Below, piece after piece: positions 18,102 to 27,780 of a DNA stretch of 64,000 nt. Location: assembly GCA_028694915.1 (NCBI GenBank), contig JAQVJY010000007.1:1-64000 (forward strand). Reading direction: 5' to 3'. The position numbers and the translations under genes were made by a program. The notes below the pieces were generated by a model. That model saw only the letters and a program-made list of their open reading frames with translations. It searched no databases and was not told the origin of the DNA. Numbering within the stretch: position 1 is the first letter of the stretch; every line of letters begins with the position of its first letter. Origin of the DNA: Paludibacteraceae bacterium. GTDB taxonomy: Bacteria; Bacteroidota; Bacteroidia; Bacteroidales; Paludibacteraceae.

Positions 18102-18407
18102 TTAAGAGCGTTTGGGATTTTTTGGGAACCAACCTTTTTGGACGCGTTTTTGTTGCTCAAACACTTCGATGATGCTCCATAATGAGGAAAATCCGGTGAC
18201 GGCTAGAATGGCGGAGTAGAAGATGTCTGTTACGTAAAAAGCTGTGCTTAAAAGTAGTAGACCGGCTAATAAAAAAGCCCACCAACAGTTGACGCCCAAG
18301 TAATATTCTCCCTTAATTACTAAGGGATGAAATAGGCCGATGATGAGGAAGGTGGTGATGCCAATGGCAATTCCTGTTAGATTATAAGTGGCAAGTAATT
18401 CTGACAT
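18102..18407 (-). CDS. DUF4491 family membrane protein
   Basis: A 101-aa membrane protein with three hydrophobic helices (about 10-30, 42-60, 64-83). It has the DUF4491 pattern: LIIGLFHPLVIKGEYYLG, a GVNCWWAFLLAG segment, GFSSLWSIIEVFEQQKRV, and the Lys-rich tail GWFPKNPKR. The function of the family is unknown. It is expressed alone from a promoter just upstream and converges on the SulP gene. Confidence 0.9.
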   Translation of the reverse strand: MSELLATYNLTGIAIGITTFLIIGLFHPLVIKGEYYLGVNCWWAFLLAGLLLLSTAFYVTDIFYSAILAVTGFSSLWSIIEVFEQQKRVQKGWFPKNPKRS

Positions 18408-18423
18408 GCTGTAATTTTTGCTA

Positions 18424-18431
18424 CAAAGTTA
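18424..18431 (-). promoter_or_regulatory. -7 box for the DUF4491 gene
   Basis: Minus-strand TAACTTTG, a perfect TAnnTTTG match, 17 nt upstream of the ATG at 18407. Confidence 0.5.
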
Positions 18432-18476
18432 TAAGTTTTTAGGTATTAGTAGAAATTAAAATAAAAATAAACAAAC

Positions 18477-19112
18477 ATGAAATATAGATTTCTTTCTCTG
18501 TGTCTATTATTTTTGCTAGTTATCAATGCATTTGGCGAAAATAAGCATGAATCCAAATTTGCTTATAGTGGTTTTTCTGGTGGTATGATGTTACACACGG
18601 GATTTGTTCAAAGTCGCGATTTTGCCTTTTATAATTCTAATGGAACGGTGCGTGAAACCGCAAAACTACAAGGTGCTCCATTTGGTATTGGTGGCGCTAT
18701 TCGGTTACATTTTGGAGAACATTTACGTGTAGGTTCCGAGGGTTATGTTTCTACGTTAACTTATGGTAAAAATCACAGTTATTCGTCGGTGGGCTGGGGT
18801 GGTTTGTTAGCTGATTGTGCTTGGCATATCAACTCATGGACGCCTTTTGTTGGAGGAACTATTGGTGGTGGCAGTGTCAAAAACTTAACACTTTTAGAGT
18901 CAACGCCTGATGATTTTACGCTCGAAAATAATAGTACTTCTTATCGTAAATACACTTTTATGGCGTTGACGCCCTTTGTTGGTGTGGAATATGCCATGAC
19001 CGAAAAGGTTCACCTCGTATTAAAAGTTGATTATTTGCTGAATCTTACCAATTGGCAGGATGATTTTGCAACAGGACCAAGAGTCTACTTTGGCTTTATG
19101 TTTTGTCACTAA
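18477..19112 (+). CDS. Predicted outer-membrane beta-barrel protein
   Basis: A 211-aa exported protein with a signal peptide (about 1-20, ending VINAFG). It is made of alternating aromatic and Gly-rich segments: GFSGGMMLHTGFVQS, GIGGAIRLHFGEHLRVGSEG, PFVGGTIGGGSVKN and a terminal VYFGFMFCH. This is the pattern of a small 8-strand outer-membrane barrel. No specific family recognised. Its stop is 11 nt from the convergent M20 peptidase stop. Role unknown. Confidence 0.75.
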   Translation: MKYRFLSLCLLFLLVINAFGENKHESKFAYSGFSGGMMLHTGFVQSRDFAFYNSNGTVRETAKLQGAPFGIGGAIRLHFGEHLRVGSEGYVSTLTYGKNHSYSSVGWGGLLADCAWHINSWTPFVGGTIGGGSVKNLTLLESTPDDFTLENNSTSYRKYTFMALTPFVGVEYAMTEKVHLVLKVDYLLNLTNWQDDFATGPRVYFGFMFCH

Positions 19113-19123
19113 GAAGTGATTTT

Positions 19124-20491
19124 TTAGTCAATCTGTTTCCCATATTCCCTGTAAAATTCGACTACAGCTTCAATTCCCTGACGGAAAATTGTTAAATCAA
19201 AATTTTCGTTAGGCGAGTGAATGGCATTTGATTCTAAGCCAAATCCCATGAGTATAGTTTTTACGCCTAACACTTGCTCGAACGTACTGATAATAGGAAT
19301 ACTTCCTCCACGTCGTACGGCTAATGGTTTTTGCCCAAAGGCTTTCTCAAAGCCTTTTTCTGCCGCTTTATAGGCTGGTAAATCGATAGGACAAACGTAA
19401 CCTTGACCGCCATGCATCGGTGTTACTTTTACGCGAACACTTTTTGGGGCTAACTGGTGCATGTAGTCGATGAATAACTGCGAAATGGTTTCGTGGTTTT
19501 GATTAGCCACTAACCGACACGAAACTTTGGCATACGCTTTTGATGGCAACACCGTTTTACTACCTTCGCCCGTATAACCGCCCCAAATACCACATACATC
19601 GAATGATGGACGACAACTGTTGCGTTCAAGTGTGCTGTAACCAATCTCACCTTGCACTTCGTCAATGTCAATATTGTGCTTGTATTTTTCTAAATTGAAT
19701 GGAATTTGAGCAATCATGTTGCGCTCTGCTGGTGGCACAGGCAAAACATCGTCGTAAAAGTGAGGAATGGTAATACGTCCGTCACGGTCTATGACTTTAG
19801 CTAATAACCCGCATAAAGTGTTGATTGGATTGGCTACGGCGCCCCCAAAGTGACCCGAATGTAAGTCGCGATTAGGGCCAGTAACTTCAATTTCCCAATA
19901 AGCTAAGCCACGCAAACCTGTTGTTAAACTAGGCGTTTCGGCTCCGAGCATGCTTGTGTCGGAAACGAGTATAATATCGGCTTTGAGTAACTCTTTATGC
20001 TCTTCGCAAAACGATTCCAGCGAAGGCGAACCAATTTCTTCCTCTCCTTCAAAAATGAATTTCACGTTACAGTTTAGCAAATCGTTTTTGGCTAAATATT
20101 CGAATGCTTTTACTTGAATAAACGATTGTCCTTTGTCGTCGTCTGCACCACGTGCCCATAGGTGATTATCTCTAATGACGGGTTCAAATGGATCTGATTT
20201 CCACAATTCGAGTGGCTCGGCAGGCATCACATCGTAGTGGGCATAAACGAGTACCGTTTTTGCATCTGGACTCACACGTTTTTCTCCATAAACAATTGGA
20301 TTGCCTTTGCTGGGCATAATGTTTACATGGTCGGCACCGGCTTCCAGAAGTAGTTGCTGCCAACGTTCGGCACAGCGCAGCATATCAGCTTTGTGTTCTG
20401 GCTTGGCACTGATACTCGGTATGCGAATCAATGAAAAAAGTTCTTCAAAAAAACGTGCTTCATTCGTGGTGATGTAAGTTTTTATGTCCAT
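19124..20491 (-). CDS. M20 family metallo-dipeptidase
   Basis: A 455-aa cytosolic two-zinc peptidase of family M20, close to the ArgE/DapE/CNDP-type dipeptidases. Metal ligands are visible: VYAHYDVMPAEP (His about 92), GADDDKGQ (Asp about 125) and EGEEEIGSPS (about 158, with the catalytic and bridging Glu). A dimerisation lid domain sits at about 208-330, and a C-terminal LMGFGLESNAIHSPNE has the last His ligand. It lies 27 nt downstream of the isomerase-fold gene, so it is probably its operon partner. No signal peptide. Confidence 0.93.
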   Translation of the reverse strand: MDIKTYITTNEARFFEELFSLIRIPSISAKPEHKADMLRCAERWQQLLLEAGADHVNIMPSKGNPIVYGEKRVSPDAKTVLVYAHYDVMPAEPLELWKSDPFEPVIRDNHLWARGADDDKGQSFIQVKAFEYLAKNDLLNCNVKFIFEGEEEIGSPSLESFCEEHKELLKADIILVSDTSMLGAETPSLTTGLRGLAYWEIEVTGPNRDLHSGHFGGAVANPINTLCGLLAKVIDRDGRITIPHFYDDVLPVPPAERNMIAQIPFNLEKYKHNIDIDEVQGEIGYSTLERNSCRPSFDVCGIWGGYTGEGSKTVLPSKAYAKVSCRLVANQNHETISQLFIDYMHQLAPKSVRVKVTPMHGGQGYVCPIDLPAYKAAEKGFEKAFGQKPLAVRRGGSIPIISTFEQVLGVKTILMGFGLESNAIHSPNENFDLTIFRQGIEAVVEFYREYGKQID

Positions 20492-20518
20492 AGGGTCAAT
20501 TATTTATAGAGATGATTA

Positions 20519-21757
20519 TTATCGAATCCGTGTCAATTTATTTTCTTGAAAGAAACGATTAATTTGGTCGGCGTAATTGCCATGAATTAACACGTGGTGA
20601 TTTCCAATTGGATTATTCAGAAAATAACTCGTTGATTCGTGCAATTGAAGTCGTACTTGTGTGCGACAAACGTTATTATAATTGGTATTTTCTATTAATT
20701 TTGCTGATGATACAAAATATTCATCCAGTTTGCTGCCTCCGCATTTGACGAGTGTAAACTCACCTGCAGGCAAGGTGCCTTGGATGGCAACACCGCTTTC
20801 GCTTTCGAAATGTGTACGAATGGTGTAATTGGTGGTTTGTTTTAAGCCAATAGTACAATGTGCTAACAACATGGTGTTGGTAGAACTGTCTATTTGCGAT
20901 GGATTGCACATGAAGCCTGTTTGTCCTGTGATTGCTTTGACAGCCATTAAGGTAAAAAGCGTTTGTAAATCGCCTTCACAGCCAGCAATAATGCCTTCGT
21001 CGTTGAGTAACGCGAGTGCTAAACAGCCCGTCGTTCCAGTGGTTGGAATGAGCCCAAAACATTGAATGGTAATGGCATTCAACTGATGCAAAACGCACAC
21101 GTTACGAATAGCTTTGTATAGGCGGTATGCTTTTATAATATCTTCACGATTAGGCTCTTTGCAACTGCAGGCTTGTTGTGTAAAATTATCAGCGTCTTTT
21201 TCTACTTCTTGATTGGTGATTTTGGCATATTCGTGGTTAATGTCGTCGAGCGAGATATCCATAAATTCTACGCCCCAGCGATTTTTGGCTTCCAAGTAGT
21301 TCACGCCACTTGCAATTAACCAAGCCGACGGTGCGCCCATAACGCCCACGCGTTTGCCTTGAAGCAGGTGTTTATAACGATATAACTTTTGGTAATCGCC
21401 TATTTCTTTTAAAATAGTTTCGCTATTGCCATGAATGATGTGACATGGTGTGCCTTGTTGGCGTGCCCATGTGTTTATCTCGAGCGATGCAGCTAATGAA
21501 TTTTGTAATCCATCGGTGAGTAAAAAGAGTGGTTTTGGTAGTTGCTCGTAATGGCTTTTAAATGAAAATTCGACGCCTCCACTCGAAATAAATACGAGTT
21601 GTAAATCGTCTGTTTGTAAGGTGTCAAGTTGTTTAGGGTCAATGATATTGACCATGTATTCTTTTTCTAATGTCGTAAACAACTCTTGGTGGCTAGCGCG
21701 AATAGAGCCTTGTTTGTTGAGCTCCGATGCGAAGGTGATTAAATTCAGTGTGTTCAT
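20519..21757 (-). CDS. L-fucose/L-arabinose isomerase-fold protein
   Basis: A 412-aa cytosolic protein resembling the uncharacterised proteins that share the fold of L-fucose and L-arabinose isomerases. It has an N-terminal alpha/beta region with LVFISSGGVEFSF (about 54), GKRVGVMGAPSAWLI (about 134), a central CFGLIPTTGTTGCLALALLND region (about 232), then GCEGDLQTLFTLMAVKAITG (about 257). The last contains the acidic residue expected at a metal site. The C-terminal third is beta-rich. True isomerases are longer (about 500-600 aa), so the substrate is uncertain. It heads a two-gene operon with the M20 dipeptidase, an unusual pairing. Confidence 0.65.
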   Translation of the reverse strand: MNTLNLITFASELNKQGSIRASHQELFTTLEKEYMVNIIDPKQLDTLQTDDLQLVFISSGGVEFSFKSHYEQLPKPLFLLTDGLQNSLAASLEINTWARQQGTPCHIIHGNSETILKEIGDYQKLYRYKHLLQGKRVGVMGAPSAWLIASGVNYLEAKNRWGVEFMDISLDDINHEYAKITNQEVEKDADNFTQQACSCKEPNREDIIKAYRLYKAIRNVCVLHQLNAITIQCFGLIPTTGTTGCLALALLNDEGIIAGCEGDLQTLFTLMAVKAITGQTGFMCNPSQIDSSTNTMLLAHCTIGLKQTTNYTIRTHFESESGVAIQGTLPAGEFTLVKCGGSKLDEYFVSSAKLIENTNYNNVCRTQVRLQLHESTSYFLNNPIGNHHVLIHGNYADQINRFFQENKLTRIR

Positions 21758-21794
21758 AATAATTGGTAATGTAAGGTTAACTAGTTTTATTGCC

Positions 21795-21826
21795 CAAAGA
21801 TAGATAAAAAATAGAATTTGTACAAT
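21795..21826 (-). promoter_or_regulatory. Promoter of the isomerase-fold/M20 operon
   Basis: Minus-strand -7 box TATCTTTG (21795-21802), with ATTG (21823-21826) about 20 nt upstream as a -33-like element. Predicted leader about 30 nt to the ATG at 21757. Confidence 0.5.
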
Positions 21827-21929
21827 TATTTTGTGGCTCTAGTTGTTTATGAGTCTTCTTTTTTCGGTTAATTTTATCATCACCTAAAAAAATATAACTA
21901 AAGCAGCGGTTGCCTGAATAAAAACTATT

Positions 21930-21937
21930 ACTTTTGT
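21930..21937 (+). promoter_or_regulatory. -7 box for the CDF exporter gene
   Basis: TACTTTTG matches TAnnTTTG, 22 nt upstream of the ATG at 21960. A GTTG at 21910 is slightly too close to be a standard -33 element. Confidence 0.45.
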
Positions 21938-21959
21938 ATATTGTCAAAATTTTTACGAG

Positions 21960-22868
21960 ATGGAAGATCATCATTCACATCATCATACTCATGTGCATTC
22001 CCCTGAGGGTGGAAAAAATATAGCAATCGCTTTTTTACTCAATTTTTCGTTTACTATCATTGAACTTATCGGTGGTTTGTTTACCAATAGCGTGGCTATC
22101 TTGTCGGATGCTTTACATGATTTGGGCGATTCTATTTCGCTCGCATTAGCTTGGTATTTTCAAAAAGTGTCTGGTCATTCGCCAAGCGCACGTTATTCGT
22201 ATGGTTATAAGCGCTTTGCATTGTTGGGCGCGCTGATTAATGCCACGGTATTATTGTTGGGCTCGGTGTTTGTTATTTATGCAAGCGTTATGCGTATTCT
22301 ACAACCCCAATATGTGAAAGTGGAGGGTATGTTTTTGCTCGCTATTTTGGGCGTTATTATCAATGGCGTGGCTGTTTGGCGTACTCATAAAAGCAGTGGT
22401 ATTAATGAGCGAATAGTCTCTCTGCATTTATTGGAAGATGTTTTAGGTTGGATAGCAGTGCTCATTGCTTCGGTGGTGATGATGTTTGTTGAGGTGCCTA
22501 TTTTAGATCCAATTTTGTCCATCGGAATTTCAGTATTCGTTTTGTATAACGTCTTTCGTAATTTAATCGCTACGTTTAATGTCATACTTCAAGGCGTGCC
22601 TTCTGACATAAAACTAATTGAATTGCAGAAAAAAGTAGAACAACTCGAAGCTGTTATTTCTGTACACGATTTACATGTCTGGAGTCTTGATAGTCAGTAT
22701 AATATAGCCAGTTTGCATGCGGTTATTTCTCCGGAAATGACGTTAGACCAAATGGCACAATTGAAACAGAATATCAAATTGCTTATGCTTGCTGAGCAGA
22801 TTGAACATACAACGGTCGAATTTGAAACTGAGCAGGAAGAATGTCATCCTTGTGATGCCCGTTTGTAA
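21960..22868 (+). CDS. CDF family divalent-metal cation exporter
   Basis: A 302-aa inner-membrane cation diffusion facilitator of the CzcD/ZitB type, expected to export zinc or a similar metal in exchange for protons. The N-terminus is His-rich (HHSHHHTHVH), a likely metal-sensing tail. Six transmembrane helices span about 20-210. The metal site residues are HDLGD-type in helix 2 (SDALHDLGDSISLALAW) and HLLEDVLGW in helix 5. A cytoplasmic C-terminal domain (about 215-290) carries VHDLHVWSLD and ends in a Cys/His pair (ECHPCD). No metal-responsive regulator is adjacent. Confidence 0.94.
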   Translation: MEDHHSHHHTHVHSPEGGKNIAIAFLLNFSFTIIELIGGLFTNSVAILSDALHDLGDSISLALAWYFQKVSGHSPSARYSYGYKRFALLGALINATVLLLGSVFVIYASVMRILQPQYVKVEGMFLLAILGVIINGVAVWRTHKSSGINERIVSLHLLEDVLGWIAVLIASVVMMFVEVPILDPILSIGISVFVLYNVFRNLIATFNVILQGVPSDIKLIELQKKVEQLEAVISVHDLHVWSLDSQYNIASLHAVISPEMTLDQMAQLKQNIKLLMLAEQIEHTTVEFETEQEECHPCDARL

Positions 22869-22921
22869 GCTGTTGTATAAAAACTTTTAGAGGCTATCTA
22901 TGATAATAAAATTTAAAAGTG

Positions 22922-22929
22922 TATCTTTG
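22922..22929 (+). promoter_or_regulatory. -7 box of the udk operon
   Basis: TATCTTTG, a perfect TAnnTTTG match, 71 nt upstream of the udk ATG at 23001. It would drive the six-gene run that ends at the terminator at 28333. Confidence 0.55.
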
Positions 22930-23000
22930 TAGCAACGTCTTTGAGGTGTAAAAATAGGTGTTCATGTTCTTAAATTATAACTAATTACAATCATACGAGT

Positions 23001-23621
23001 ATGTTAATTATTGGAATCGCAGGAGGAACTGGTTCAGGAAAAACCACAGTAGTACGTAAAATTATTGAGCAATTACCTGAAGGGGAAGTGGCGGTATTGC
23101 CACAAGATTCTTATTATCGCGATGCTTCTGAAATGCCTTTAGAAGAGCGCTTGAATATCAACTTTGACCACCCGGATTCTATTGAATTTGAATTACTTAT
23201 ACAGCATATCAAAGATTTGAAAGCTGGTAAAAGTATTGCCCAACCTATTTATTCGTACTTGACTTGTACACGTGCCGAAGAAACTATTTCGGTAAAACCC
23301 TGCGACGTAGTTATTGTAGAGGGCATTTTGGTGTTGACCAATCCACAACTGCGCAAGTTGATGGATTTGAAAATATTTGTTGATGCTGATGCTGATGACC
23401 GTTTGATGCGTGTTATCAATCGCGATATTGTAGAACGTGGTCGTTCTGTCAACCGTGTTATGGAACGCTACGAACATACTGTAAAACCGATGCATTTGCA
23501 GTTTATTGAACCAACTAAACGTTATGCCGATTTGATTGTGCCACAAGGTGGTAATAACAAAATTGCTATTGATATTCTGACCATGTACATTGAAAAAAAT
23601 CTTGGTTTAAAACATAAATAA
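23001..23621 (+). CDS. udk: Uridine kinase
   Basis: A 206-aa P-loop kinase that phosphorylates uridine (and cytidine) to the monophosphate in pyrimidine salvage. The Walker A motif is GIAGGTGSGKTT (residues 4-15). The QDSYYRDASEMP and NFDHPDS motifs (about 36 and 53), which bind nucleoside, match uridine kinases rather than phosphoribulokinases. VVIVEGILVL is the strand bearing the Walker B-like Glu, and DADADDRLMRVINRD follows. Length is typical. It is the first gene of a co-directional run; 21 nt to the next gene. Confidence 0.96.
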   Translation: MLIIGIAGGTGSGKTTVVRKIIEQLPEGEVAVLPQDSYYRDASEMPLEERLNINFDHPDSIEFELLIQHIKDLKAGKSIAQPIYSYLTCTRAEETISVKPCDVVIVEGILVLTNPQLRKLMDLKIFVDADADDRLMRVINRDIVERGRSVNRVMERYEHTVKPMHLQFIEPTKRYADLIVPQGGNNKIAIDILTMYIEKNLGLKHK

Positions 23622-23642
23622 TAACGTTTTTATTATTCAAAT

Positions 23643-24395
23643 TTGCCCATGGATCCACTCAAACCTGCTTTAGATAAAATCTTATTTCTGGATATTGAAA
23701 CTGTTCCACAAACCGCTTCAATTGATGAGTTGAACCCAGAAATGAAACATCTTTGGGAAGACAAATTTGCCATTATCAAAGCGCGCATGCCCGAAAAATA
23801 TTCGGAAGAAGCCACGGCTGATTATGGTTACCAAAATGGAGCTGGAATTTATGCCGAATTTGCTAAAATTGTATGTATTTCGGTGGGCGTTATCTATTTT
23901 AAAGGCTCCGAAAAGCATATTAGAACCAAGTCTTTTGCTGGTGACGATGAAGTCAATTTGCTACGCGATTTTGCCCTAATGGCGTCTAAATTTCTTGTTT
24001 CCGCCCAACATTATGTGTGCGGTCATAACATTAAAGAATTTGATATCCCCTTTATTTGCAGACGTATGATAGTGAATGGCATTACCATTCCTAATGCATT
24101 GGATGTGAGTGGCAAAAAGCCTTGGGAAACCTCTTTTATTGACACGTTAGAACTGTGGAAATTTGGTGATTTTAAAAATTATACCTCGTTGAAGTTGTTG
24201 ACTGCCATATTTGGCATACCAACTCCAAAAGATGATATTGATGGCTCTCAAGTGGCGTCGGTTTATTACAACGAAAAAGATGTCAATCGTATTTCACAGT
24301 ATTGTGAGAAGGATGTAGTGGCCACTGCTCAAGTGTATTTGCGATTGTGTGGTGAGCAAACTATTTTGCCGGAACATATTGAGCATGCTGATTAA
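23643..24395 (+). CDS. Predicted 3'-5' exonuclease (PolB-like exonuclease 2)
   Basis: A 250-aa protein of the ribonuclease H-like exonuclease superfamily, like the predicted 3'-5' exonucleases related to the PolB proofreading domain. The three exo motifs are present: Exo I LFLDIETVP (about 14), Exo II GHNIKEFDIPF (about 123) and Exo III YCEKDVVATAQVYLR (about 223). The four acidic metal ligands are therefore intact, and the Tyr-x3-Asp of Exo III is visible. No polymerase domain is attached. It sits between udk and the transglycosylase gene in one transcript; the link is probably only co-transcription. Confidence 0.9.
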   Translation: MPMDPLKPALDKILFLDIETVPQTASIDELNPEMKHLWEDKFAIIKARMPEKYSEEATADYGYQNGAGIYAEFAKIVCISVGVIYFKGSEKHIRTKSFAGDDEVNLLRDFALMASKFLVSAQHYVCGHNIKEFDIPFICRRMIVNGITIPNALDVSGKKPWETSFIDTLELWKFGDFKNYTSLKLLTAIFGIPTPKDDIDGSQVASVYYNEKDVNRISQYCEKDVVATAQVYLRLCGEQTILPEHIEHAD

Positions 24396-24421
24396 CACGG
24401 CCTAAAATTTAACCTTAACGT

Positions 24422-25870
24422 ATGGGAAAAACCAACGTTTTTGATAAGTTAAGACCAATCAAACAATTGGTTATAAATGATCAACGTGGAAGAAGACGTC
24501 TGTTCTTTCTTTCGCGCTGGTTTGTTTTATGTCTTGTCGTATCGTTCTTTGGTTGCGGGAATTCGTCTAAAATAGCCGTTTCGAATAGTGATTTGAAAGA
24601 TATTCAAGAACGTGGTGAACTGCGTGTGATTACCATGGAAAGCCCATTTGCGTATTTTGTAGATGAAGATGATGAAATGGGGTATGAATATGATTTGGCA
24701 CTGAACTACGCCGATTATTTGCGTGTGGATGTTAAATTAATTGTGGCAAAATCGGTGGAAGAGATGAAAACGCTCTTGCTTACAGGTCAAGGTGATGTGA
24801 TTGCGTATCGATTTCCATCCACTCAAGAGAATAGAGCCGATGTGGTGTTTACCAACAGGCGCTATGACTCCTATCCAGTGTTGGTACAGTTACGTTCCAA
24901 AAACATGGTAAAAGATGTGACCGACTTGGTTGGCAAAGAGGTTTACGCACAAAAGGAGACAAAATATTGGCGTCGTTTGGTCAATTTGAATAAGGAAATT
25001 GGCGGTGGTATGACTATCAAAGCTGTCGACGATAGTATTCCTGCTGATCAATTGGCGGTGATGGTTTCGCAGCGTAAAATACCGATGACTATTGTGGATA
25101 ACGATGTGGCTCTGTTGAGTAGAAGTAACCTTCGGAATATTGATATTTCCGTGCCCGTGGGATTACCCGAAGAAAAAGCTTGGGTGGTGCGCAAAACATC
25201 ACCGGAATTGTTAGCTTCTATTAATGCGTGGAGTGAGGAAATTAGTAAATCACGTTTTTATAAACAGTTGTATACCAAGTATTATTCAAAGAGTCGCTAT
25301 TTTTCAGATATTAAGTCGGCTATTCCCAAAGGCTCTATTTCTCCTTACGATGAGTTTTTTAAAAAATATGCCAAGCAGATTGATTGGGATTGGCGTTTAT
25401 TGGCTGCTTTAGCGTTCAATGAATCGCATTTTGATGTCAATGCCGTTTCTTCCTCTGGAGCCTTAGGATTGATGCAGATGATGCCAGGTACAGGCGCAAA
25501 ATACGGTTTGGATTCGGCTACTATTTTTCAGCCAGAAGCAGCGATTCAAGCTTCGGTTCAATATATCAAAGCTTTGAACTTAATTTATCGTTCTGTGGAA
25601 GATCCAGAAGAGCGCATTAAATTTATATTAGCATCGTATAATGCAGGGCCAGCTCATATTTTGGATGCCAGAGCTTTAGCTTCTAAATATGGCGAAAGTC
25701 CAAACTTATGGAGTAGTGTTGAAAAATATCTGCTTTTAAAAAATAAACCAGAATATTATAACGACGAAGTGTGTAAAGCAGGCTATTTTAGAGGCAAACA
25801 CACGGTCCGTTATGTGGGCGATGTATTTGATACTTACAACCATTATTTGGGAGTTAAGAAAGAAAAATAA
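24422..25870 (+). CDS. MltF-like lytic transglycosylase lipoprotein
   Basis: A 482-aa envelope protein with two domains: an extracellular solute-binding (SBP_bac_3) domain (about 60-275) and a C-terminal soluble lytic transglycosylase (SLT) domain (about 305-470). The SLT catalytic Glu lies in LAFNESHFDVNAVSSSGALG, followed by GLMQMMPGTGAKYG. The N-terminus is a long basic leader before a hydrophobic stretch with a lipobox (VSFFGC, Cys about 41). It cleaves peptidoglycan glycan strands with anhydromuropeptide formation; the first domain probably regulates activity. No earlier or later Met gives a shorter leader. 26 nt after the exonuclease gene. Confidence 0.93.
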   Translation: MGKTNVFDKLRPIKQLVINDQRGRRRLFFLSRWFVLCLVVSFFGCGNSSKIAVSNSDLKDIQERGELRVITMESPFAYFVDEDDEMGYEYDLALNYADYLRVDVKLIVAKSVEEMKTLLLTGQGDVIAYRFPSTQENRADVVFTNRRYDSYPVLVQLRSKNMVKDVTDLVGKEVYAQKETKYWRRLVNLNKEIGGGMTIKAVDDSIPADQLAVMVSQRKIPMTIVDNDVALLSRSNLRNIDISVPVGLPEEKAWVVRKTSPELLASINAWSEEISKSRFYKQLYTKYYSKSRYFSDIKSAIPKGSISPYDEFFKKYAKQIDWDWRLLAALAFNESHFDVNAVSSSGALGLMQMMPGTGAKYGLDSATIFQPEAAIQASVQYIKALNLIYRSVEDPEERIKFILASYNAGPAHILDARALASKYGESPNLWSSVEKYLLLKNKPEYYNDEVCKAGYFRGKHTVRYVGDVFDTYNHYLGVKKEK

Positions 25871-25921
25871 GTTATTGTTCTTGTTGTTTAAAATTTGATT
25901 TATTTACTTTAATCTATTCAT

Positions 25922-26785
25922 ATGAAAGGAATTATTTTAGCAGGCGGTAGTGCCACACGTTTGTATCCGTTGTCGAAAGCTATTTCGAAACAGATTATGC
26001 CAGTGTATGATAAACCTATGATTTATTATCCGTTGTCAACCTTGATGTTGGCTGGTATTCGTGAGGTATTAATTATTTCTACACCACGCGATTTACCAAT
26101 GTTCCAAGAGTTGCTTGGCACGGGCGAAGAATTAGGCATGCGCTTCGAATATAAAATTCAACATGTTCCCAATGGACTAGCGCAAGCTTTTGTGCTCGGC
26201 GCTGAGTTCTTGAATGGCGAAAAAGGCTGTTTGATTTTAGGCGATAATATGTTTTACGGACAAGGTTTTTCGGCTATGTTGAAACGTGCTGCTGCCATCG
26301 AAAAAGGAGCTTGCGTGTTTGGTTATTATGTGAAAGATCCACGTGCGTATGGTGTGGTTGAATTTGACCAAACTGGTAAAGTAGTTTCGTTGGAAGAAAA
26401 ACCAGCGCAACCTAAAAGTAATTATGCCGTGCCAGGACTCTATTTTTACGATGCTACCGTTACCGAGAAAGCCGCTAATTTAAAACCATCTGCGCGTGGC
26501 GAATACGAAATTACCGATTTGAACAAACTCTATTTGGAAGAGGGTACGTTGCAAGTGGAATTGTTTGGACGTGGTTTTGCTTGGTTAGATACTGGCAATT
26601 GTGATAGCTTATTGGAAGCATCTGATTTTGTGGCTACTATCCAAAATCGTCAAGGATTTTATGTGAGCTGTATCGAAGAAATTGCTTGGCGCAATGGCTG
26701 GATTACTACTGACCAATTACGTAAATTAGGTCAATCGTTAGATAAAACCAATTACGGACAATACTTGCTCGAATTAGCCAAATGA
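25922..26785 (+). CDS. rfbA: Glucose-1-phosphate thymidylyltransferase
   Basis: A 287-aa nucleotidyltransferase that makes dTDP-glucose from dTTP and glucose-1-phosphate, the first step to dTDP-L-rhamnose. Signatures: [18 protein letters not shown] (1-18), [18 protein letters not shown] (about 22-39), [11 protein letters not shown] (about 106), [24 protein letters not shown] (from about 153) and [10 protein letters not shown] (about 220). Length matches RmlA. Its stop overlaps the start of the alpha/beta hydrolase by 4 nt (ATGA). rfbB and rfbD, which complete the route, are not in the window. Confidence 0.96.
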   Translation: MKGIILAGGSATRLYPLSKAISKQIMPVYDKPMIYYPLSTLMLAGIREVLIISTPRDLPMFQELLGTGEELGMRFEYKIQHVPNGLAQAFVLGAEFLNGEKGCLILGDNMFYGQGFSAMLKRAAAIEKGACVFGYYVKDPRAYGVVEFDQTGKVVSLEEKPAQPKSNYAVPGLYFYDATVTEKAANLKPSARGEYEITDLNKLYLEEGTLQVELFGRGFAWLDTGNCDSLLEASDFVATIQNRQGFYVSCIEEIAWRNGWITTDQLRKLGQSLDKTNYGQYLLELAK

Positions 26786-27777
26786 AATTAAACCTCATTG
26801 CACTTTTTCTACTTCTGTTTGTAGGCGTAGTGCATGCTCAACTTCCTACCAATTTTGAGGAAACAACACTTGTTTCACCATCTGATAGCCTTGAGTTGAG
26901 TGTGTTAATTGCTTATCCAGAAACAGAGCCGACCGCCATTGTGCAGTTGGTGCATGGCATGTGCGAACATAAGGAACGTTACATTCCTTTGATGCGCTTT
27001 TTGAGTCAACATGGTTACGTGTGCGTGATGCACGATCATCGTGGACATGGAAAAAGTGTGCGTACAGCCGATGATTTGGGCTATTTTTATGCTGGCGGTT
27101 ATGTGGCGATGGTGGATGATACACACGCCGTAACGCAGTTTATTAACAATCGCTATGCTGATTTACCGGTTTATTTATTTGGACACAGCATGGGTTCAAT
27201 GGTGGCACGTTCTTACACCAAACGTTACGATAATGAATTAGCAGGTCTTATTGTCTGCGGCAGCCCTAGTTATAATAGCGCTAACAGCATTGGCAAGCAA
27301 ATTGCTAAGTGCCAAGGTCATAAACACGGTGACCATTATCGCAGCACTCAAATGCAAAAATTAGCATTTGGAACTTATAACAAGTCTTTTGGAAAAGTGT
27401 CGTCGCCCAATGCGTGGATTTGTTCCGATACCGCTGTAGTGGCGGCTTACGATGCTAGTCCGTTGTGTAATTATATCTTTACCAGCAATGGTTTTTACAA
27501 CTTATTTGCGTTGATGGATGATGCCTATGCACGACACGATTGGCGTTTATCGAATCCACAATTGCCCATTTGGTTTATTTCGGGCGAAGAAGATCCGTGT
27601 TTGATTTCACTTCGTAAATTCAATCATGCGGTTGACAATATGAAAAAAGTAGGGTACGTGAACGTGACTTCTAAACTCTATCCACATATGCGTCACGAAA
27701 TAGTGAATGAACTAGGCAAAGAACAAGTGTGGAACGATATTCTGAACCAATTAACCAATTGGCAAACAAATAAATAA
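26782..27777 (+). CDS. Exported alpha/beta hydrolase (monoacylglycerol lipase-like)
   Basis: A 331-aa serine hydrolase with a signal peptide (about 1-19, ending GVVHAQ), so it is likely periplasmic. The fold matches lysophospholipase/monoacylglycerol lipase (Hydrolase_4). The oxyanion motif is [13 protein letters not shown] (about 56), then HDHRGHGKS (about 84). The nucleophile elbow is GHSMGS (Ser about 136), the acid lies in ISGEEDPC (about 275), and the His in PHMRHEIV (about 302). The Asp/Glu-rich end is typical. It is wedged between rfbA (4-nt overlap) and rfbC (3-nt gap), so it is translated with two rhamnose-pathway genes. Substrate unknown; a role in modifying a surface glycan or lipid is only inferred from position. 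Confidence 0.88.
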   Translation: MKLNLIALFLLLFVGVVHAQLPTNFEETTLVSPSDSLELSVLIAYPETEPTAIVQLVHGMCEHKERYIPLMRFLSQHGYVCVMHDHRGHGKSVRTADDLGYFYAGGYVAMVDDTHAVTQFINNRYADLPVYLFGHSMGSMVARSYTKRYDNELAGLIVCGSPSYNSANSIGKQIAKCQGHKHGDHYRSTQMQKLAFGTYNKSFGKVSSPNAWICSDTAVVAAYDASPLCNYIFTSNGFYNLFALMDDAYARHDWRLSNPQLPIWFISGEEDPCLISLRKFNHAVDNMKKVGYVNVTSKLYPHMRHEIVNELGKEQVWNDILNQLTNWQTNK

Positions 27778-27780
27778 CTT

